A stretch of DNA of 64,000 bases, taken from CAYQQR01 sp964420035 (GTDB taxonomy: Bacteria; Bacteroidota; Bacteroidia; Bacteroidales; SM23-62). Shown one piece after another: positions 35,330-43,261 of the stretch (its first letter is position 1; each line of letters starts with the position of its first letter). The stretch is taken from NCBI GenBank assembly GCA_964420035.1, contig CAYQQR010000018.1:6018-70017 (forward strand), in the 5' to 3' direction. Under the pieces are notes generated by a model. That model was not told the origin of the DNA. It saw nothing but the letters and a program-made list of their open reading frames with translations, and did no database searches. A program made the position numbers and the translations under genes.

Positions 35330-36132
35330 GCAGTTCTTGACTTATCTTTCACGGGGCCCGACCTGTTTTCTTCCGCTTCTATGGTAAGTTGATCATAGGC
35401 AAGCGATGCATGCCCGGGCAGTTCCTTGTTGACCCTGTCATGTTTGCCCATCTGATGACTGATATGGGTAAAGAAAGTGTGCCTGGGTTTGAGTTCTTCC
35501 GACAGGCGCAGGGCTTCTTCCAGGTTGAAATGAGAAATATGCTTTTTCTTCCTCAACGCATTGAGGACCAGATATTCTGTTCCCCGTATCTTTTCTTTCT
35601 CTTCCTCCGGTACATGGTTGGCATCTGTTATGTAGGTGAAATTCCCGATTAGGTAGCCCAGGACCGGTAGTTTCAGGTGGAAGGCCCTGATGGGTTGTAT
35701 CCGGACACCGTCGATCATAAAAGTTTCCTTATCGATGATGTGATAATTCATCCGGGGTATACCCGGATATTGTTTTTCTGCAAAGACATACGGGAACTCC
35801 TGCCGGAGGGCCAGGTAAACCCTTTCTTCCCCGTAGGTTTCCATGGGTTTTTGCATGATGTAGTTAAAGGCCCGGATATCGTCCATTCCTGCTATATGGT
35901 CGCGGTGCTCATGGGTATATAAAATAGCATCCAGGCGACGTGCGCCGGCCCGAAGCATCTGTTGCCTGAAGTCGGGTCCGGTGTCGATCACGATACTTTT
36001 CCCACCGGTCCGTATCCATACCGATGAACGGAGTCGTTTATCGCGGGGATCTTCCGACTTGCAGACTTCACAATCGCACCCGATAATGGGGACACCCTGG
36101 CTTGTTCCGGTGCCGAGGAAAGTAATTTTCAT
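35326..36132 (-). CDS. Metallo-beta-lactamase-fold hydrolase, PhnP-like
   Basis: A 268-residue MBL-fold protein. The metal motif THEHRDH gives His74, His76, Asp78 and His79; further ligands are in the TDANHV and HISHQMG blocks. The N-terminal GTGTSQGVPIIGCDCEVC contains a Cys cluster (Cys19, 21, 24) as in PhnP phosphodiesterases, where it binds a structural zinc. The family hydrolyses cyclic or linear phosphodiesters of small molecules. It is the first gene of a two-gene unit with the MFS transporter. Confidence 0.85.
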   Translation of the reverse strand: MKITFLGTGTSQGVPIIGCDCEVCKSEDPRDKRLRSSVWIRTGGKSIVIDTGPDFRQQMLRAGARRLDAILYTHEHRDHIAGMDDIRAFNYIMQKPMETYGEERVYLALRQEFPYVFAEKQYPGIPRMNYHIIDKETFMIDGVRIQPIRAFHLKLPVLGYLIGNFTYITDANHVPEEEKEKIRGTEYLVLNALRKKKHISHFNLEEALRLSEELKPRHTFFTHISHQMGKHDRVNKELPGHASLAYDQLTIEAEENRSGPVKDKSRTA

Positions 36133-36151
36133 GGAATCTCCGATGAAAAGA

Positions 36152-36159
36152 CAAAATTA
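36152..36159 (-). promoter_or_regulatory. Candidate -7 box TAATTTTG for the MBL-MFS operon
   Basis: Exact TAnnTTTG match 19 bp before the MBL gene ATG. The heptamer array begins 11 bp further upstream, roughly where a -33 element would sit. Confidence 0.45.
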
Positions 36160-36169
36160 GTAAACTTTG

Positions 36170-36217
36170 ATTACGGATTACGGATTACGGATTACGGATT
36201 AATCCGCAATCCGCAAT
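36170..36217. repeat. ATTACGG array with inverted half
   Basis: Four perfect ATTACGG units (36170-36197), ATT, then AATCCGC twice and AAT, which is the reverse complement of ATTGCGG units. The two halves meet at 36200/36201 and can pair over 17 bp with two mismatches. It lies between two divergent genes. Confidence 0.9.
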
Positions 36218-36284
36218 AATTAAAACATGTTTTTTTCATACAATCATATTTTCTTTAAGTTTAAGCTTTCTTAATCATCAGATA

Positions 36285-36992
36285 ATGTCAGGTAATTTAG
36301 TACTTATACCCACCAGTCTGGGGGATACGGACACCCAGCGTTTTCTGCCCAGGGAAGTCAGCAAGCGGCTGGAAGAAATCAGATTTTTTGTGGTGGAACA
36401 GGAAAGAACGGCACGCAGGTTCCTGAAAAAGGTCAACGATGCCATCAATATCGATGCACTTACTTTCAATATTTTGAACAAACATACGGCCCGGGAGATG
36501 GTTCGCACTTACCTGAAGCCCTGTATCAACGGAGAAGACGTAGGGCTCATGTCCGAATCCGGTTTGCCGGCTGTTGCCGATCCCGGGGCCGAATTGGTGC
36601 GTGCTGCTCACCAGATGGATCTCCGTGTGGTTCCCCTGGTGGGCCCTTCATCTATTTTCCTTGCTTTGATGAGTTCGGGGCTGAACGGTCAGAATTTTGC
36701 ATTTTCGGGTTATCTGCCCAGACCGCGTAATGAGCGTATCCGGGCCATACGACGGCTGGAAAAACGGTCGGTGCAGGAACGCCAGACCCAAATCTTCATG
36801 GAAACACCCTACCGGAACAACCAGCTTCTTTCCAATATCCTGGAGATATGCCATCCCAGAACCCTTTTATGTATTGCTGCGGATATAACCCTGGAGCAGG
36901 AATTCATTAAGACCCGCACCATCGAGGATTGGAAAAAAGAAAAGCCGGACCTGAACAAGCGCCCGGCCATTTTCCTGTTGTATACGGATTGA
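36285..36992 (+). CDS. RsmI-like SAM-dependent tetrapyrrole-methylase-fold protein
   Basis: A 235-residue protein of the RsmI branch of the tetrapyrrole methylase fold. Typical blocks are LVLIPTSLGD at the start, the MSESGLPAVADPGAELVRAA loop (about 93-112), VVPLVGPSSIFLALMSSGL, and a C-terminal METPYRNNQLLSNI. RsmI 2'-O-methylates C1402 of 16S rRNA. Bacteroidota often carry a second, shorter paralogue like this one, so the rRNA target is not certain. It is divergent from the MBL gene and converges on the FKBP gene with a 5-bp gap. Confidence 0.8.
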   Translation: MSGNLVLIPTSLGDTDTQRFLPREVSKRLEEIRFFVVEQERTARRFLKKVNDAINIDALTFNILNKHTAREMVRTYLKPCINGEDVGLMSESGLPAVADPGAELVRAAHQMDLRVVPLVGPSSIFLALMSSGLNGQNFAFSGYLPRPRNERIRAIRRLEKRSVQERQTQIFMETPYRNNQLLSNILEICHPRTLLCIAADITLEQEFIKTRTIEDWKKEKPDLNKRPAIFLLYTD

Positions 36993-36997
36993 GTTTC

Positions 36998-37906
36998 TTA
37001 CTTTAGTGTTCCCGCTATAAATACATCAAATACCAGGGTCATTTCCGGGGGAATGATATACCCGTAGTACTGAACAGCCAGCCCTGCAGACCCATAGGCC
37101 TTATCGGGTTCAATGATCCAGCGGGCGCGGGTGTACCTGCGCATTTGTTTGGCAGCAATATCCCATCCTTCAATAACATCACCGGATCCGATGACAAACC
37201 TTGTAGGGATCTGGCCTTCATTGGTGTCAAATACCCGGCCATCCAGAAAATAGCCCGTAAACTGAACGGCTACCTCATTCCCCGTATCCATCAGTTCCCC
37301 CTCTCCTTCTTCGATGATGGCTACATAAACCCCGTCTGTCTCCTTATATTCCAGGGTGTCATTTTCGATGAATTCATTGATCAATTCCTGCTCATGCGTT
37401 TCGGTATCCAGGATCACATCCAGCAATTTCACATGATAGATCAGGGTCGAATAAGGGGGAATAGATCCGTACCGGGATCCGCCATAGGCCAGATCGGAGG
37501 GAATGATGAAGGTGGCTTCACCGTCTTCCTTCATTTTTCTGATCCCTTCAAAAAAACCGTCGGTCGGCTGTACATAATAGCGATGGGGTCCGTAAAGCCT
37601 TGAATCCGAATAGATCCGCGCATCCCTGGCTTCAGCACTGTCGGTTGTTTCTACTACCGTACCGTCAATTAAGGTTCCCGTGTATACCAGCTCGATAAGG
37701 TCATCGACCCGCGGGCTGACCCCGGTGCCTTCCACTTCTTCAAGATAATACATACCCGATCCGGTAGGTTCCTGGGTAATGTTGTTATCCAAAAGATAGG
37801 CTTCCAGTTTTCTGCGTTCTTCTTCCTTCTGTTCGGAATCATCATCCTTAAGGCATGCTGAAAGCATCATGACCATCGCTGACAAGAAGAAAATAAAGTA
37901 TTTCAT
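36998..37906 (-). CDS. Double-domain FKBP-type prolyl isomerase lipoprotein
   Basis: A 302-residue lipoprotein (MKYFIFFLSAMVMMLSAC, Cys18). Two FKBP domains follow: about 55-155 (GTGVSPRVDDLIELVYTGTL, then SDLAYGGSRYGSIPPYSTLIYHVKLLDV) and about 185-302 (GNEVAVQFTGYFLDG, then DKAYGSAG and IPPEMTLVFDVFI). FKBPs speed cis-trans proline isomerisation, here of envelope or secreted proteins. It is the third of three consecutive FKBP lipoproteins behind nrnA, an arrangement like the GldI region of gliding Bacteroidota. Confidence 0.88.
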   Translation of the reverse strand: MKYFIFFLSAMVMMLSACLKDDDSEQKEEERRKLEAYLLDNNITQEPTGSGMYYLEEVEGTGVSPRVDDLIELVYTGTLIDGTVVETTDSAEARDARIYSDSRLYGPHRYYVQPTDGFFEGIRKMKEDGEATFIIPSDLAYGGSRYGSIPPYSTLIYHVKLLDVILDTETHEQELINEFIENDTLEYKETDGVYVAIIEEGEGELMDTGNEVAVQFTGYFLDGRVFDTNEGQIPTRFVIGSGDVIEGWDIAAKQMRRYTRARWIIEPDKAYGSAGLAVQYYGYIIPPEMTLVFDVFIAGTLK

Positions 37907-37975
37907 TTTTTATCCTTATTTACAATTCTAATGACGCTGCAAATTCTCAAAGCGTTGCGTTGCAAAGTTAAAGAT

Positions 37976-38875
37976 TCAATCTGTATTCTCCGCCGGTTTG
38001 ATTTCCAGAATCGTAAGCTCGTAGATCATCGGTGTAAACGGAGGCACTATTCCCGTTGATGATCCTCCTGCACCGTAGGCCATTTTGGAGGGAAGAATGG
38101 CCAGGGCCACCTCTCCTTCCCGCATGGTGCCGACCACCCGGTCCAATCCCTCTATCAGCTGATCTTCCTGTCCATAAACCAGGGTAAATGCTTCCCCCAG
38201 GGGATAGCTACTATCGACGAACCGACCGTTCAGAAAGCGTCCCTTGTAATGGAGCCTAACCGTATCCCCTTGAGCCACGGTTCTCCCGCTGCCTTCTTCT
38301 CGGATTAATTTGAAATATCCTTCCTGCATCGCATCTGCTTCAGGTAGCCGGTTTTCCAGATAATCCTCCAGTATCTTCTGTTCATATTCAGCCAGGTTGC
38401 TGGCCCAGGCCATAAAGGCCTCTTTTTCCTTTTGGTATTCTTCACTGCTCCGGACCTGCTCCAGCCGTATTCCAACCTTGAATTGCCGGCCGCTGAGATG
38501 AGCCGGAGCGGGTTGATTTGCCGAAGTCATAAAATATTCATCCGCGTCCAGGATGAAAGATGCACTGTCTCCTTCATGCATCAGGAGCAGCATGTGGTCG
38601 ATGTTGCCAGCTCCTGCTCCGGACCTTAAATTAAGCGTGATCCTCCTGGAATACAGCAGGCTGTCATCACGGGTATAATAGGCGATCCGAGCTGCAACAT
38701 GGCTCCCTACCTCAGCCTTCCTGTCAGAATTGCCAAGCTCCAATAAATGGTAATAAAAACCATGTTCACTCCTGCTGTAGCCTTTTGGTCTGTTGCAGGC
38801 TTCTGCAGCAAAGATGAGCACCAGGCTGACCAGGATGGGGTTAATCCCGCGAGATGTCAAGTACTTCCAGTTCAT
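37976..38875 (-). CDS. FKBP-type prolyl isomerase lipoprotein, 299 aa
   Basis: A 299-residue lipoprotein: hydrophobic segment then AAEAC with Cys27. Residues 35-135 look like a degenerate FKBP domain; about 185-295 is an intact one (GDTVRLHYKGRFLNGRFVDSS, LPSKMAYGAGG, VPPFTPMIYELTILEI). The middle is an acidic helical linker (SSEEYQKEKEAFMAWASNL). The first 35 bp overlap the end of the preceding FKBP gene, so they are translated in coupling. Role as an envelope chaperone is inferred from the family. Confidence 0.85.
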   Translation of the reverse strand: MNWKYLTSRGINPILVSLVLIFAAEACNRPKGYSRSEHGFYYHLLELGNSDRKAEVGSHVAARIAYYTRDDSLLYSRRITLNLRSGAGAGNIDHMLLLMHEGDSASFILDADEYFMTSANQPAPAHLSGRQFKVGIRLEQVRSSEEYQKEKEAFMAWASNLAEYEQKILEDYLENRLPEADAMQEGYFKLIREEGSGRTVAQGDTVRLHYKGRFLNGRFVDSSYPLGEAFTLVYGQEDQLIEGLDRVVGTMREGEVALAILPSKMAYGAGGSSTGIVPPFTPMIYELTILEIKPAENTD

Positions 38876-39401
38876 ATAAAATTACCGATCGTCCGGGAAT
38901 CTTATGGTCATCGCCGAGCAAACCGTGGGCCAGGTGCGGGGGCATGATAAAGCGGGCCTTATCGCCTTCACGAAGAAGTAAAATACCCTGTTCCAGACCG
39001 GATTCCACACCACCCTGACCAATCAGGAATTGCTTTGGATTCAGGGAATCGGAAGCATAGCAGAGGGTGCCGTTCAACAGGTAAACCGCGTAATCAATAG
39101 TGGCATAGAGGCCCCTTTCAGCACGGGGACCGGTTCCGTGTTCATGAATCATGTAATAAAGTCCTGTTTCCGTTCGCTTCATATTCCAGCCCCGCCTCTC
39201 GATAAAATTCCGGATTACCTCGTCATCCTTGGTTACAAGGTGCTTGTTGACCCGTAAAAGGGTCTCTTCGTCAACTTTCCTGCCCGGAACATTATCCCCC
39301 GAAGAATCATCAGAAGAACTGCATGCCCCGGCCAAGAGCATGAAAATAAATAAAAGGATGAAAAGGACCGCTGCTTCAGGACGAGCTGATCTCCGCTTCA
39401 T
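38841..39401 (-). CDS. FKBP-type prolyl isomerase lipoprotein, GldI-like
   Basis: A 186-residue lipoprotein: MKRRSARPEA, hydrophobic core, LLAGAC with Cys27, then a Ser/Asp-rich linker and one FKBP domain (about 80-186: GLYATIDYAVYLLNGTL, then MPPHLAHGLLGDDHKIPGRSVILYELEVLDI). Size, linker and position after an nrnA-like gene recall gliding lipoprotein GldI, though no other gld gene is here. The ATG at 39401 overlaps the nrnA stop by 26 bp; the longer frame above it lacks a signal peptide at its start. Confidence 0.83.
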   Translation of the reverse strand: MKRRSARPEAAVLFILLFIFMLLAGACSSSDDSSGDNVPGRKVDEETLLRVNKHLVTKDDEVIRNFIERRGWNMKRTETGLYYMIHEHGTGPRAERGLYATIDYAVYLLNGTLCYASDSLNPKQFLIGQGGVESGLEQGILLLREGDKARFIMPPHLAHGLLGDDHKIPGRSVILYELEVLDISRD

Positions 39402-40413
39402 GTTCTTTAATTCTGGATATAAATTCGTTAAGCGCTTCCTGCATGCTCCCATAATATTCACCTCCTGCAGCATTTAAATGTCCGCCTCCTCCAAAGTAAA
39501 GCTTTGAGAATTCATTGATGGCAAATTTGCCCCTGGACCTGAGTGAAATCTTAATATGGTCTTCCTTTTCAACAAAGAGCGCGGACACCTTAATGCCTTT
39601 TATAGAGAACGGTAAATTAACAAATCCTTCTGTATCTCCTGTTTTAAAATTATAACGCTCCAGCTCGGTTTTCGTGATGCTGATGGTGGCCGCGGGAACA
39701 CCGGGTACTATTTTAAGTTTATTTTTCAGGGCATGTCCCATAAGCTGCATGCGCTGATAAGAAAATTTCTCATAAACCAGGTTATAGACCTTATCTTTGT
39801 CAATCCCGGTTTTCAATAAGGCGGCAACGGTATGCCATGTTTCCGGTTCAGAACTGCTGTAGCTGAAACAACCGGTATCGGTCATGATGCCCGTGAAGAT
39901 ACATTCTGCAATAACTTTGTCGATAACCGCCTGGTGTTCCGGCAGGTTCATAAAATCAAAAACCAGTTCGGCAGCGGAGGAAACCGTAACATCCGAAAAG
40001 GTCAGGTCAAAACTGTTTTCCGGCACCGGGTGATGGTCAATCAGTATTTTGAATGCCTTACTTTGCAGAAAAGGCTCCTGCATTACATCCAGACGGTTGG
40101 TCTCGTTGAAATCGAGACAGAACAAAACATCGGCAGAAGACAGCCACGAGGGAACATTATCCGGGTCGGCACCGGTCACCCATATCCGATCGGCCCCTTC
40201 CATCCAGTGCAAAAAATCGGGAATCTCATTCGGTATGGCCATTTGAACCTCCTTGCCCATCTGCTTCAGGAACCAAAAAAGTCCGAGCATCGAACCTATA
40301 GCATCCCCATCCGGATTGACATGGGAAAGTATCCCTATCTTCCTTGCTGCAGAGAGTTTTTGGATCAACCGTTCCCGGTCGCTTTCTTTCAGGATTTTGC
40401 TCGGTTCCGCCAT
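39376..40413 (-). CDS. nrnA: NrnA-type DHH phosphoesterase (nanoRNase/pAp phosphatase)
   Basis: A 345-residue DHH/DHHA1 protein. Metal motifs are HVNPDGDAIGSM, FCLDFNETNRLD, LIDHHPVP (the DHH motif) and TDTGCF; the DHHA1 substrate motif GGGGHLNAAGG is near the C-terminus. NrnA degrades 2-5-base RNA and removes the 3' phosphate from pAp. It is the first gene of the nrnA-FKBP-FKBP-FKBP unit; a TATATTTG box lies 13 bp upstream, divergent from ndk. Confidence 0.9.
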   Translation of the reverse strand: MAEPSKILKESDRERLIQKLSAARKIGILSHVNPDGDAIGSMLGLFWFLKQMGKEVQMAIPNEIPDFLHWMEGADRIWVTGADPDNVPSWLSSADVLFCLDFNETNRLDVMQEPFLQSKAFKILIDHHPVPENSFDLTFSDVTVSSAAELVFDFMNLPEHQAVIDKVIAECIFTGIMTDTGCFSYSSSEPETWHTVAALLKTGIDKDKVYNLVYEKFSYQRMQLMGHALKNKLKIVPGVPAATISITKTELERYNFKTGDTEGFVNLPFSIKGIKVSALFVEKEDHIKISLRSRGKFAINEFSKLYFGGGGHLNAAGGEYYGSMQEALNEFISRIKEHEAEISSS

Positions 40414-40426
40414 AAAAAGGAAAAAG

Positions 40427-40434
40427 CAAATATA
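40427..40434 (-). promoter_or_regulatory. Candidate -7 box TATATTTG for nrnA
   Basis: Exact TAnnTTTG match 13 bp before the nrnA ATG, in the short divergent gap with ndk. Confidence 0.5.
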
Positions 40435-40468
40435 GAAATAATTGAAAGCACGGCATTTTAAATTTTGT

Positions 40469-40476
40469 TATCTTCG
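40469..40476 (+). promoter_or_regulatory. Candidate -7 box TATCTTCG for ndk
   Basis: One mismatch to TAnnTTTG, 25 bp before the ndk ATG; TTGA at 40442 is at a suitable distance for a -33 element. Confidence 0.4.
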
Positions 40477-40501
40477 CCTGAATTTCAAAAACACGATCTG
40501 A

Positions 40502-40921
40502 ATGGCTGGAAGAATTACCCTTACGATGATCAAACCCGGCGCTGTCATGAAAGGACACACCGGAGCTATCCTTAAAATGATTAACGAAACCGGATTCAGG
40601 ATAAGCGCTCTGACCATGACCAAGCTCAGCAGGCAGCAAGCCGAAACTTTTTATGCCATTCACCGGAGCAAAGCCTTTTATGAAAGCCTGGTGGAATTCA
40701 TGTCTTCCGGCCCCATCGTTGCCGCCATTCTGGAAAGAGACAATGCCGTTGATGATTACCGTGTCCTTATCGGCGCTACCGACCCATCCAGGGCAGAAGA
40801 CGGTACCATAAGAAAAATGTATGCGGAATCAGTGGAACGGAATGCCGTACACGGTTCCGATTCCGATGAAACCGCGGAATTCGAGGCTGATTTTTTCTTT
40901 GCCAAGAAGAACAGGTTTTAG
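40502..40921 (+). CDS. ndk: Nucleoside-diphosphate kinase
   Basis: A 139-residue enzyme with the usual start RITLTMIKPGAVMKGHTGAI, the GATDPSRAEDGTIR loop and the phosphorylated His117 in ERNAVHGSDS. It moves the gamma phosphate between nucleoside triphosphates and diphosphates. Length is normal. It is divergent from nrnA, and its stop codon is followed at once by three TTGTCGG units. Confidence 0.96.
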   Translation: MAGRITLTMIKPGAVMKGHTGAILKMINETGFRISALTMTKLSRQQAETFYAIHRSKAFYESLVEFMSSGPIVAAILERDNAVDDYRVLIGATDPSRAEDGTIRKMYAESVERNAVHGSDSDETAEFEADFFFAKKNRF

Positions 40922-40942
40922 TTGTCGGTTGTCGGTTGTCGG
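40922..40942. repeat. (TTGTCGG)x3
   Basis: Three perfect heptamers start at the base after the ndk stop codon and end 2 bp before the stop of the converging dciA-like gene. The same unit is repeated twice at 13218-13231. Confidence 0.95.
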
Positions 40943-40944
40943 TT

Positions 40945-41235
40945 TTAGCGAAGTACGATCTTTTTGATCAGCTCCTCGCCGGCAAGTTCATTGAGTCGTT
41001 TGATGATATCCTCCTGCAGCATCTGAAGTTCGTTCCTGACCACCGATGAAGTGAGGTAGACATAGAGCGTACCCTCCTTCAGATAAAGTTTCCCGGTAGC
41101 ACGCGCTACAGATTTGCCCAGCAGATTTTCCCATTCTCCAATTACAGAAGCTTCCTTCATCTTATTTTCCAAACCGGCTTCCTTGAGGAATTCCCTGATT
41201 ACTTCTCCAATATTCCGCGTCTCGGTCCGTCGCAT
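40945..41235 (-). CDS. DciA-like DUF721 protein
   Basis: A 96-residue DUF721 protein (IGEVIREFLKEAGLENKMKEA, then GKSVARATGKLYLKEGTLYVYLTSSVVRNELQMLQ). DciA loads the replicative helicase in bacteria without DnaC. Its place just downstream of recF is the usual Bacteroidota arrangement and supports a replication role. A TATATTTG box lies 19 bp upstream. Confidence 0.85.
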   Translation of the reverse strand: MRRTETRNIGEVIREFLKEAGLENKMKEASVIGEWENLLGKSVARATGKLYLKEGTLYVYLTSSVVRNELQMLQEDIIKRLNELAGEELIKKIVLR

Positions 41236-41254
41236 TATAATTATTCAATAACTA

Positions 41255-41262
41255 CAAATATA
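41255..41262 (-). promoter_or_regulatory. Candidate -7 box TATATTTG for the dciA-like gene
   Basis: Exact TAnnTTTG match in the 48-bp gap between recF and the dciA-like gene; no clear -33 element. Confidence 0.35.
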
Positions 41263-41283
41263 TTTCGTATCCCGTAACCCGAA

Positions 41284-42390
41284 TCATTCCTTTTTTATAT
41301 CCCCGTTTTCACCAATCCTGAAGATACGATTTTCTATGGAAGTTTCTTTAATGATGCTTTTCATCCGGTCCTGGCTGGTATCGGTGATGAATATCTGACC
41401 GAAGTTATCCTCTCCCACCAATTCAACGATCTGACGGACCCGGAAGGCGTCGAACTTGTCGAAGATATCATCCAGCAATAAGAGGGGCTTCTTGCCGGCC
41501 GTACTGGCAATGAAGTCGAACTTGGCCATCTTCAAAGCCACCAGGTAGGTCTTTTGCTGCCCCTGGGAACCCGATTTTTTTATGGGATAACCCGAGATGG
41601 TAAGTTTCAGATCATCCTTATGCGGACCAACGGTGGTGTACATGAGTATACGGTCCTTGTCCCGGTTGCTCCTCAGCAGGTCGGTAAAACCCCCTTCTGA
41701 TAGCTGGGATTGATATTCCAGTTCCACCGGTTCCTTTTCTCCTGAAATAGTGGAATAATAACGCTGAAATATGGGGATGAGCTCACGGGTAAATTCCTTG
41801 CGCTTTAAGTAGATGCCTTGTCCGAACTCCACCAGTTGCATATCGTATACTTCCAGTTGCTGCAAATCCAGCTTCCCCCTTTTATCATGTTCTTTGAGCA
41901 GGGTATTGCGCTGCACCAGTATCTTATTGTAATTGATATTGTCATGCAGATATTCCTTATCGTACTGGGATATCACTCCATTTATAAATCTCCTGCGCTC
42001 ATCGCTTCCCTCAACGATGAGGCTGCTGTCGGCCGGGGATACCATCACCACGGGCAAGAGTCCTATATGATCGGCCAGGCGTTCATAATCCTTTTTGTTC
42101 CTTTTGAACTGCTTTTTCTTCCCCTTCTGAACGCCGCAATAAATCTGTTCATCGCTTTCATTCAAACTGTAGTTTCCCTGGATTACAAAAAAGTCCTTTT
42201 CGTGCCGGATGTTCTGGGTATCTATAGGGTTAAAAAATGACTTCGTCATCGACAAGTAATAAACGGCATCCAGCAGGTTGGTTTTGCCAACCCCGTTATT
42301 TCCCGTGAAACAGTTCAGTTTCGGGGAAAACTCCATCTGTGCCTGTTCATAGTTCTTGAAGTTTACCAGGTTGAGATCTTTCAGATGCAT
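41284..42390 (-). CDS. recF: RecF recombination protein
   Basis: A 368-residue RecF. Walker A GNNGVGKTN at 30-38, the signature KSGSQGQQKTYLVALKMAKF and Walker B PLLLLDDIFDKFD are present. RecF binds gapped DNA and guides RecOR to load RecA. The ATG at 42390 starts the normal MHLKDLNLVNFKNY. A perfect CCTCGCGGC/GCCGCGAGG hairpin lies 15 bp upstream and could affect ribosome access. Confidence 0.94.
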   Translation of the reverse strand: MHLKDLNLVNFKNYEQAQMEFSPKLNCFTGNNGVGKTNLLDAVYYLSMTKSFFNPIDTQNIRHEKDFFVIQGNYSLNESDEQIYCGVQKGKKKQFKRNKKDYERLADHIGLLPVVMVSPADSSLIVEGSDERRRFINGVISQYDKEYLHDNINYNKILVQRNTLLKEHDKRGKLDLQQLEVYDMQLVEFGQGIYLKRKEFTRELIPIFQRYYSTISGEKEPVELEYQSQLSEGGFTDLLRSNRDKDRILMYTTVGPHKDDLKLTISGYPIKKSGSQGQQKTYLVALKMAKFDFIASTAGKKPLLLLDDIFDKFDAFRVRQIVELVGEDNFGQIFITDTSQDRMKSIIKETSIENRIFRIGENGDIKKE

Positions 42391-42405
42391 GTTGGGATTG
42401 ACGCT

Positions 42406-42485
42406 CCTCGCGGCTTGCCGCGAGGAATCATCGATTAATTGTTTATTTTAATGGTGTTCGCTTACCCCGCGGCAGAGCTACGGGG
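42406..42485. repeat. GCAGAGC/GCTTGC hairpin pair upstream of recF
   Basis: 42406-42425: perfect 9-bp arms CCTCGCGGC and GCCGCGAGG. 42465-42485: CCCCG arms around CGGCAGAGCTA. The same design occurs at 44522-44546 and 44571-44583. The gap 42391-42655 has no gene. Confidence 0.75.
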
Positions 42486-42655
42486 AACGCGCTCGCGTAA
42501 TTCAGGATTCAGAATTTAAAGTTAATGAATTGTTCTCGATTTTCGGTTCTCTCCCGATAGCAATCCGGACACGGTTCTGTAAAGCTATCAATTAAGATCA
42601 GGCTCCCATGAACCATTGAATATTGATTTTGTTGTTGTTACATGGATAACAATTC

Positions 42656-43135
42656 ATGCATATGACATTTCGTGGACGTACATTTCACAGGATTGACATT
42701 GCGGTAACCCATTGGATGGCCAGAAACGGGATCTTGCTGCTCAGGATCAGCCTGGGATTTATCTTCATCTGGTTTGGCGCATTGAAATTCATTCCGGGTA
42801 TGAGTCCGGCCGAGGACCTGGCCATACGGACCATTGACATGCTTTCTTTCGGCCTGTTCCAGGAGCAGACCATTATTATTGGGCTGGCCGTATGGGAGTT
42901 GGCCATTGGTATTGGATTGATGTTCAAGCTCTTTCTCCGGGAAACCCTGCTGCTTTTGTATCTACAGATGATCGGCACTTTCACCCCGGTGATCTTATTT
43001 CCTTCCGAAGTGTTTACTGTTTTCCCCTATGCCCTGACCCTGGAGGGGCAGTATGTTTTCAAGAACCTGGTGGTGGTATCCGCGGGGATCGTGATTGGGG
43101 CGACCGTTCGGGGAGGGAGACTTACTAATTCATAA
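42656..43135 (+). CDS. DoxX/YkgB-like membrane protein
   Basis: A 159-residue protein with about four membrane helices (22-40, 72-92, 98-115, 130-150). The start NGILLLRISLGFIFIWFGALKFIPGMSPAED is typical of the DoxX/DUF417 (YkgB) group, where it precedes a loop that may bind a quinone or small molecule. Its function is not known. It is alone and converges on ribH. Confidence 0.75.
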   Translation: MHMTFRGRTFHRIDIAVTHWMARNGILLLRISLGFIFIWFGALKFIPGMSPAEDLAIRTIDMLSFGLFQEQTIIIGLAVWELAIGIGLMFKLFLRETLLLLYLQMIGTFTPVILFPSEVFTVFPYALTLEGQYVFKNLVVVSAGIVIGATVRGGRLTNS

Positions 43136-43151
43136 TTCAGGATTCAGCCTG

Positions 43152-43192
43152 CCTGACGGCAGTCAGGGATTCAGCCCCGATAGCTATCGGGG
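43152..43192. repeat. Two perfect hairpins between convergent genes
   Basis: CCTGAC-GGCA-GTCAGG at 43152-43167 and the uninterrupted 18-bp palindrome CCCCGATAGCTATCGGGG at 43175-43192. They lie between the stops of the DoxX-like gene and ribH, so a bidirectional terminator is possible although there is no T-run. Confidence 0.75.
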
Positions 43193-43226
43193 CAGGATGA
43201 GGGTGTGGGATTTGGGTGTGGGTAAG

Positions 43227-43261
43227 GATAATTCGCAATTCGCAATCAGTAATTAGTAATC
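43227..43261. repeat. Heptamer array over the ribH stop
   Basis: Units GATAATT, CGCAATT, CGCAATC, AGTAATT, AGTAATC in exact register. The stop codon of ribH (TTA at 43253-43255) and its last two codons lie inside the array. Confidence 0.85.

Noticed and set aside
43152..43192. Rho-independent terminators of ribH and the DoxX-like gene
   Set aside because: Stems are strong, but no T-run follows on either strand, so they are listed as hairpins only.
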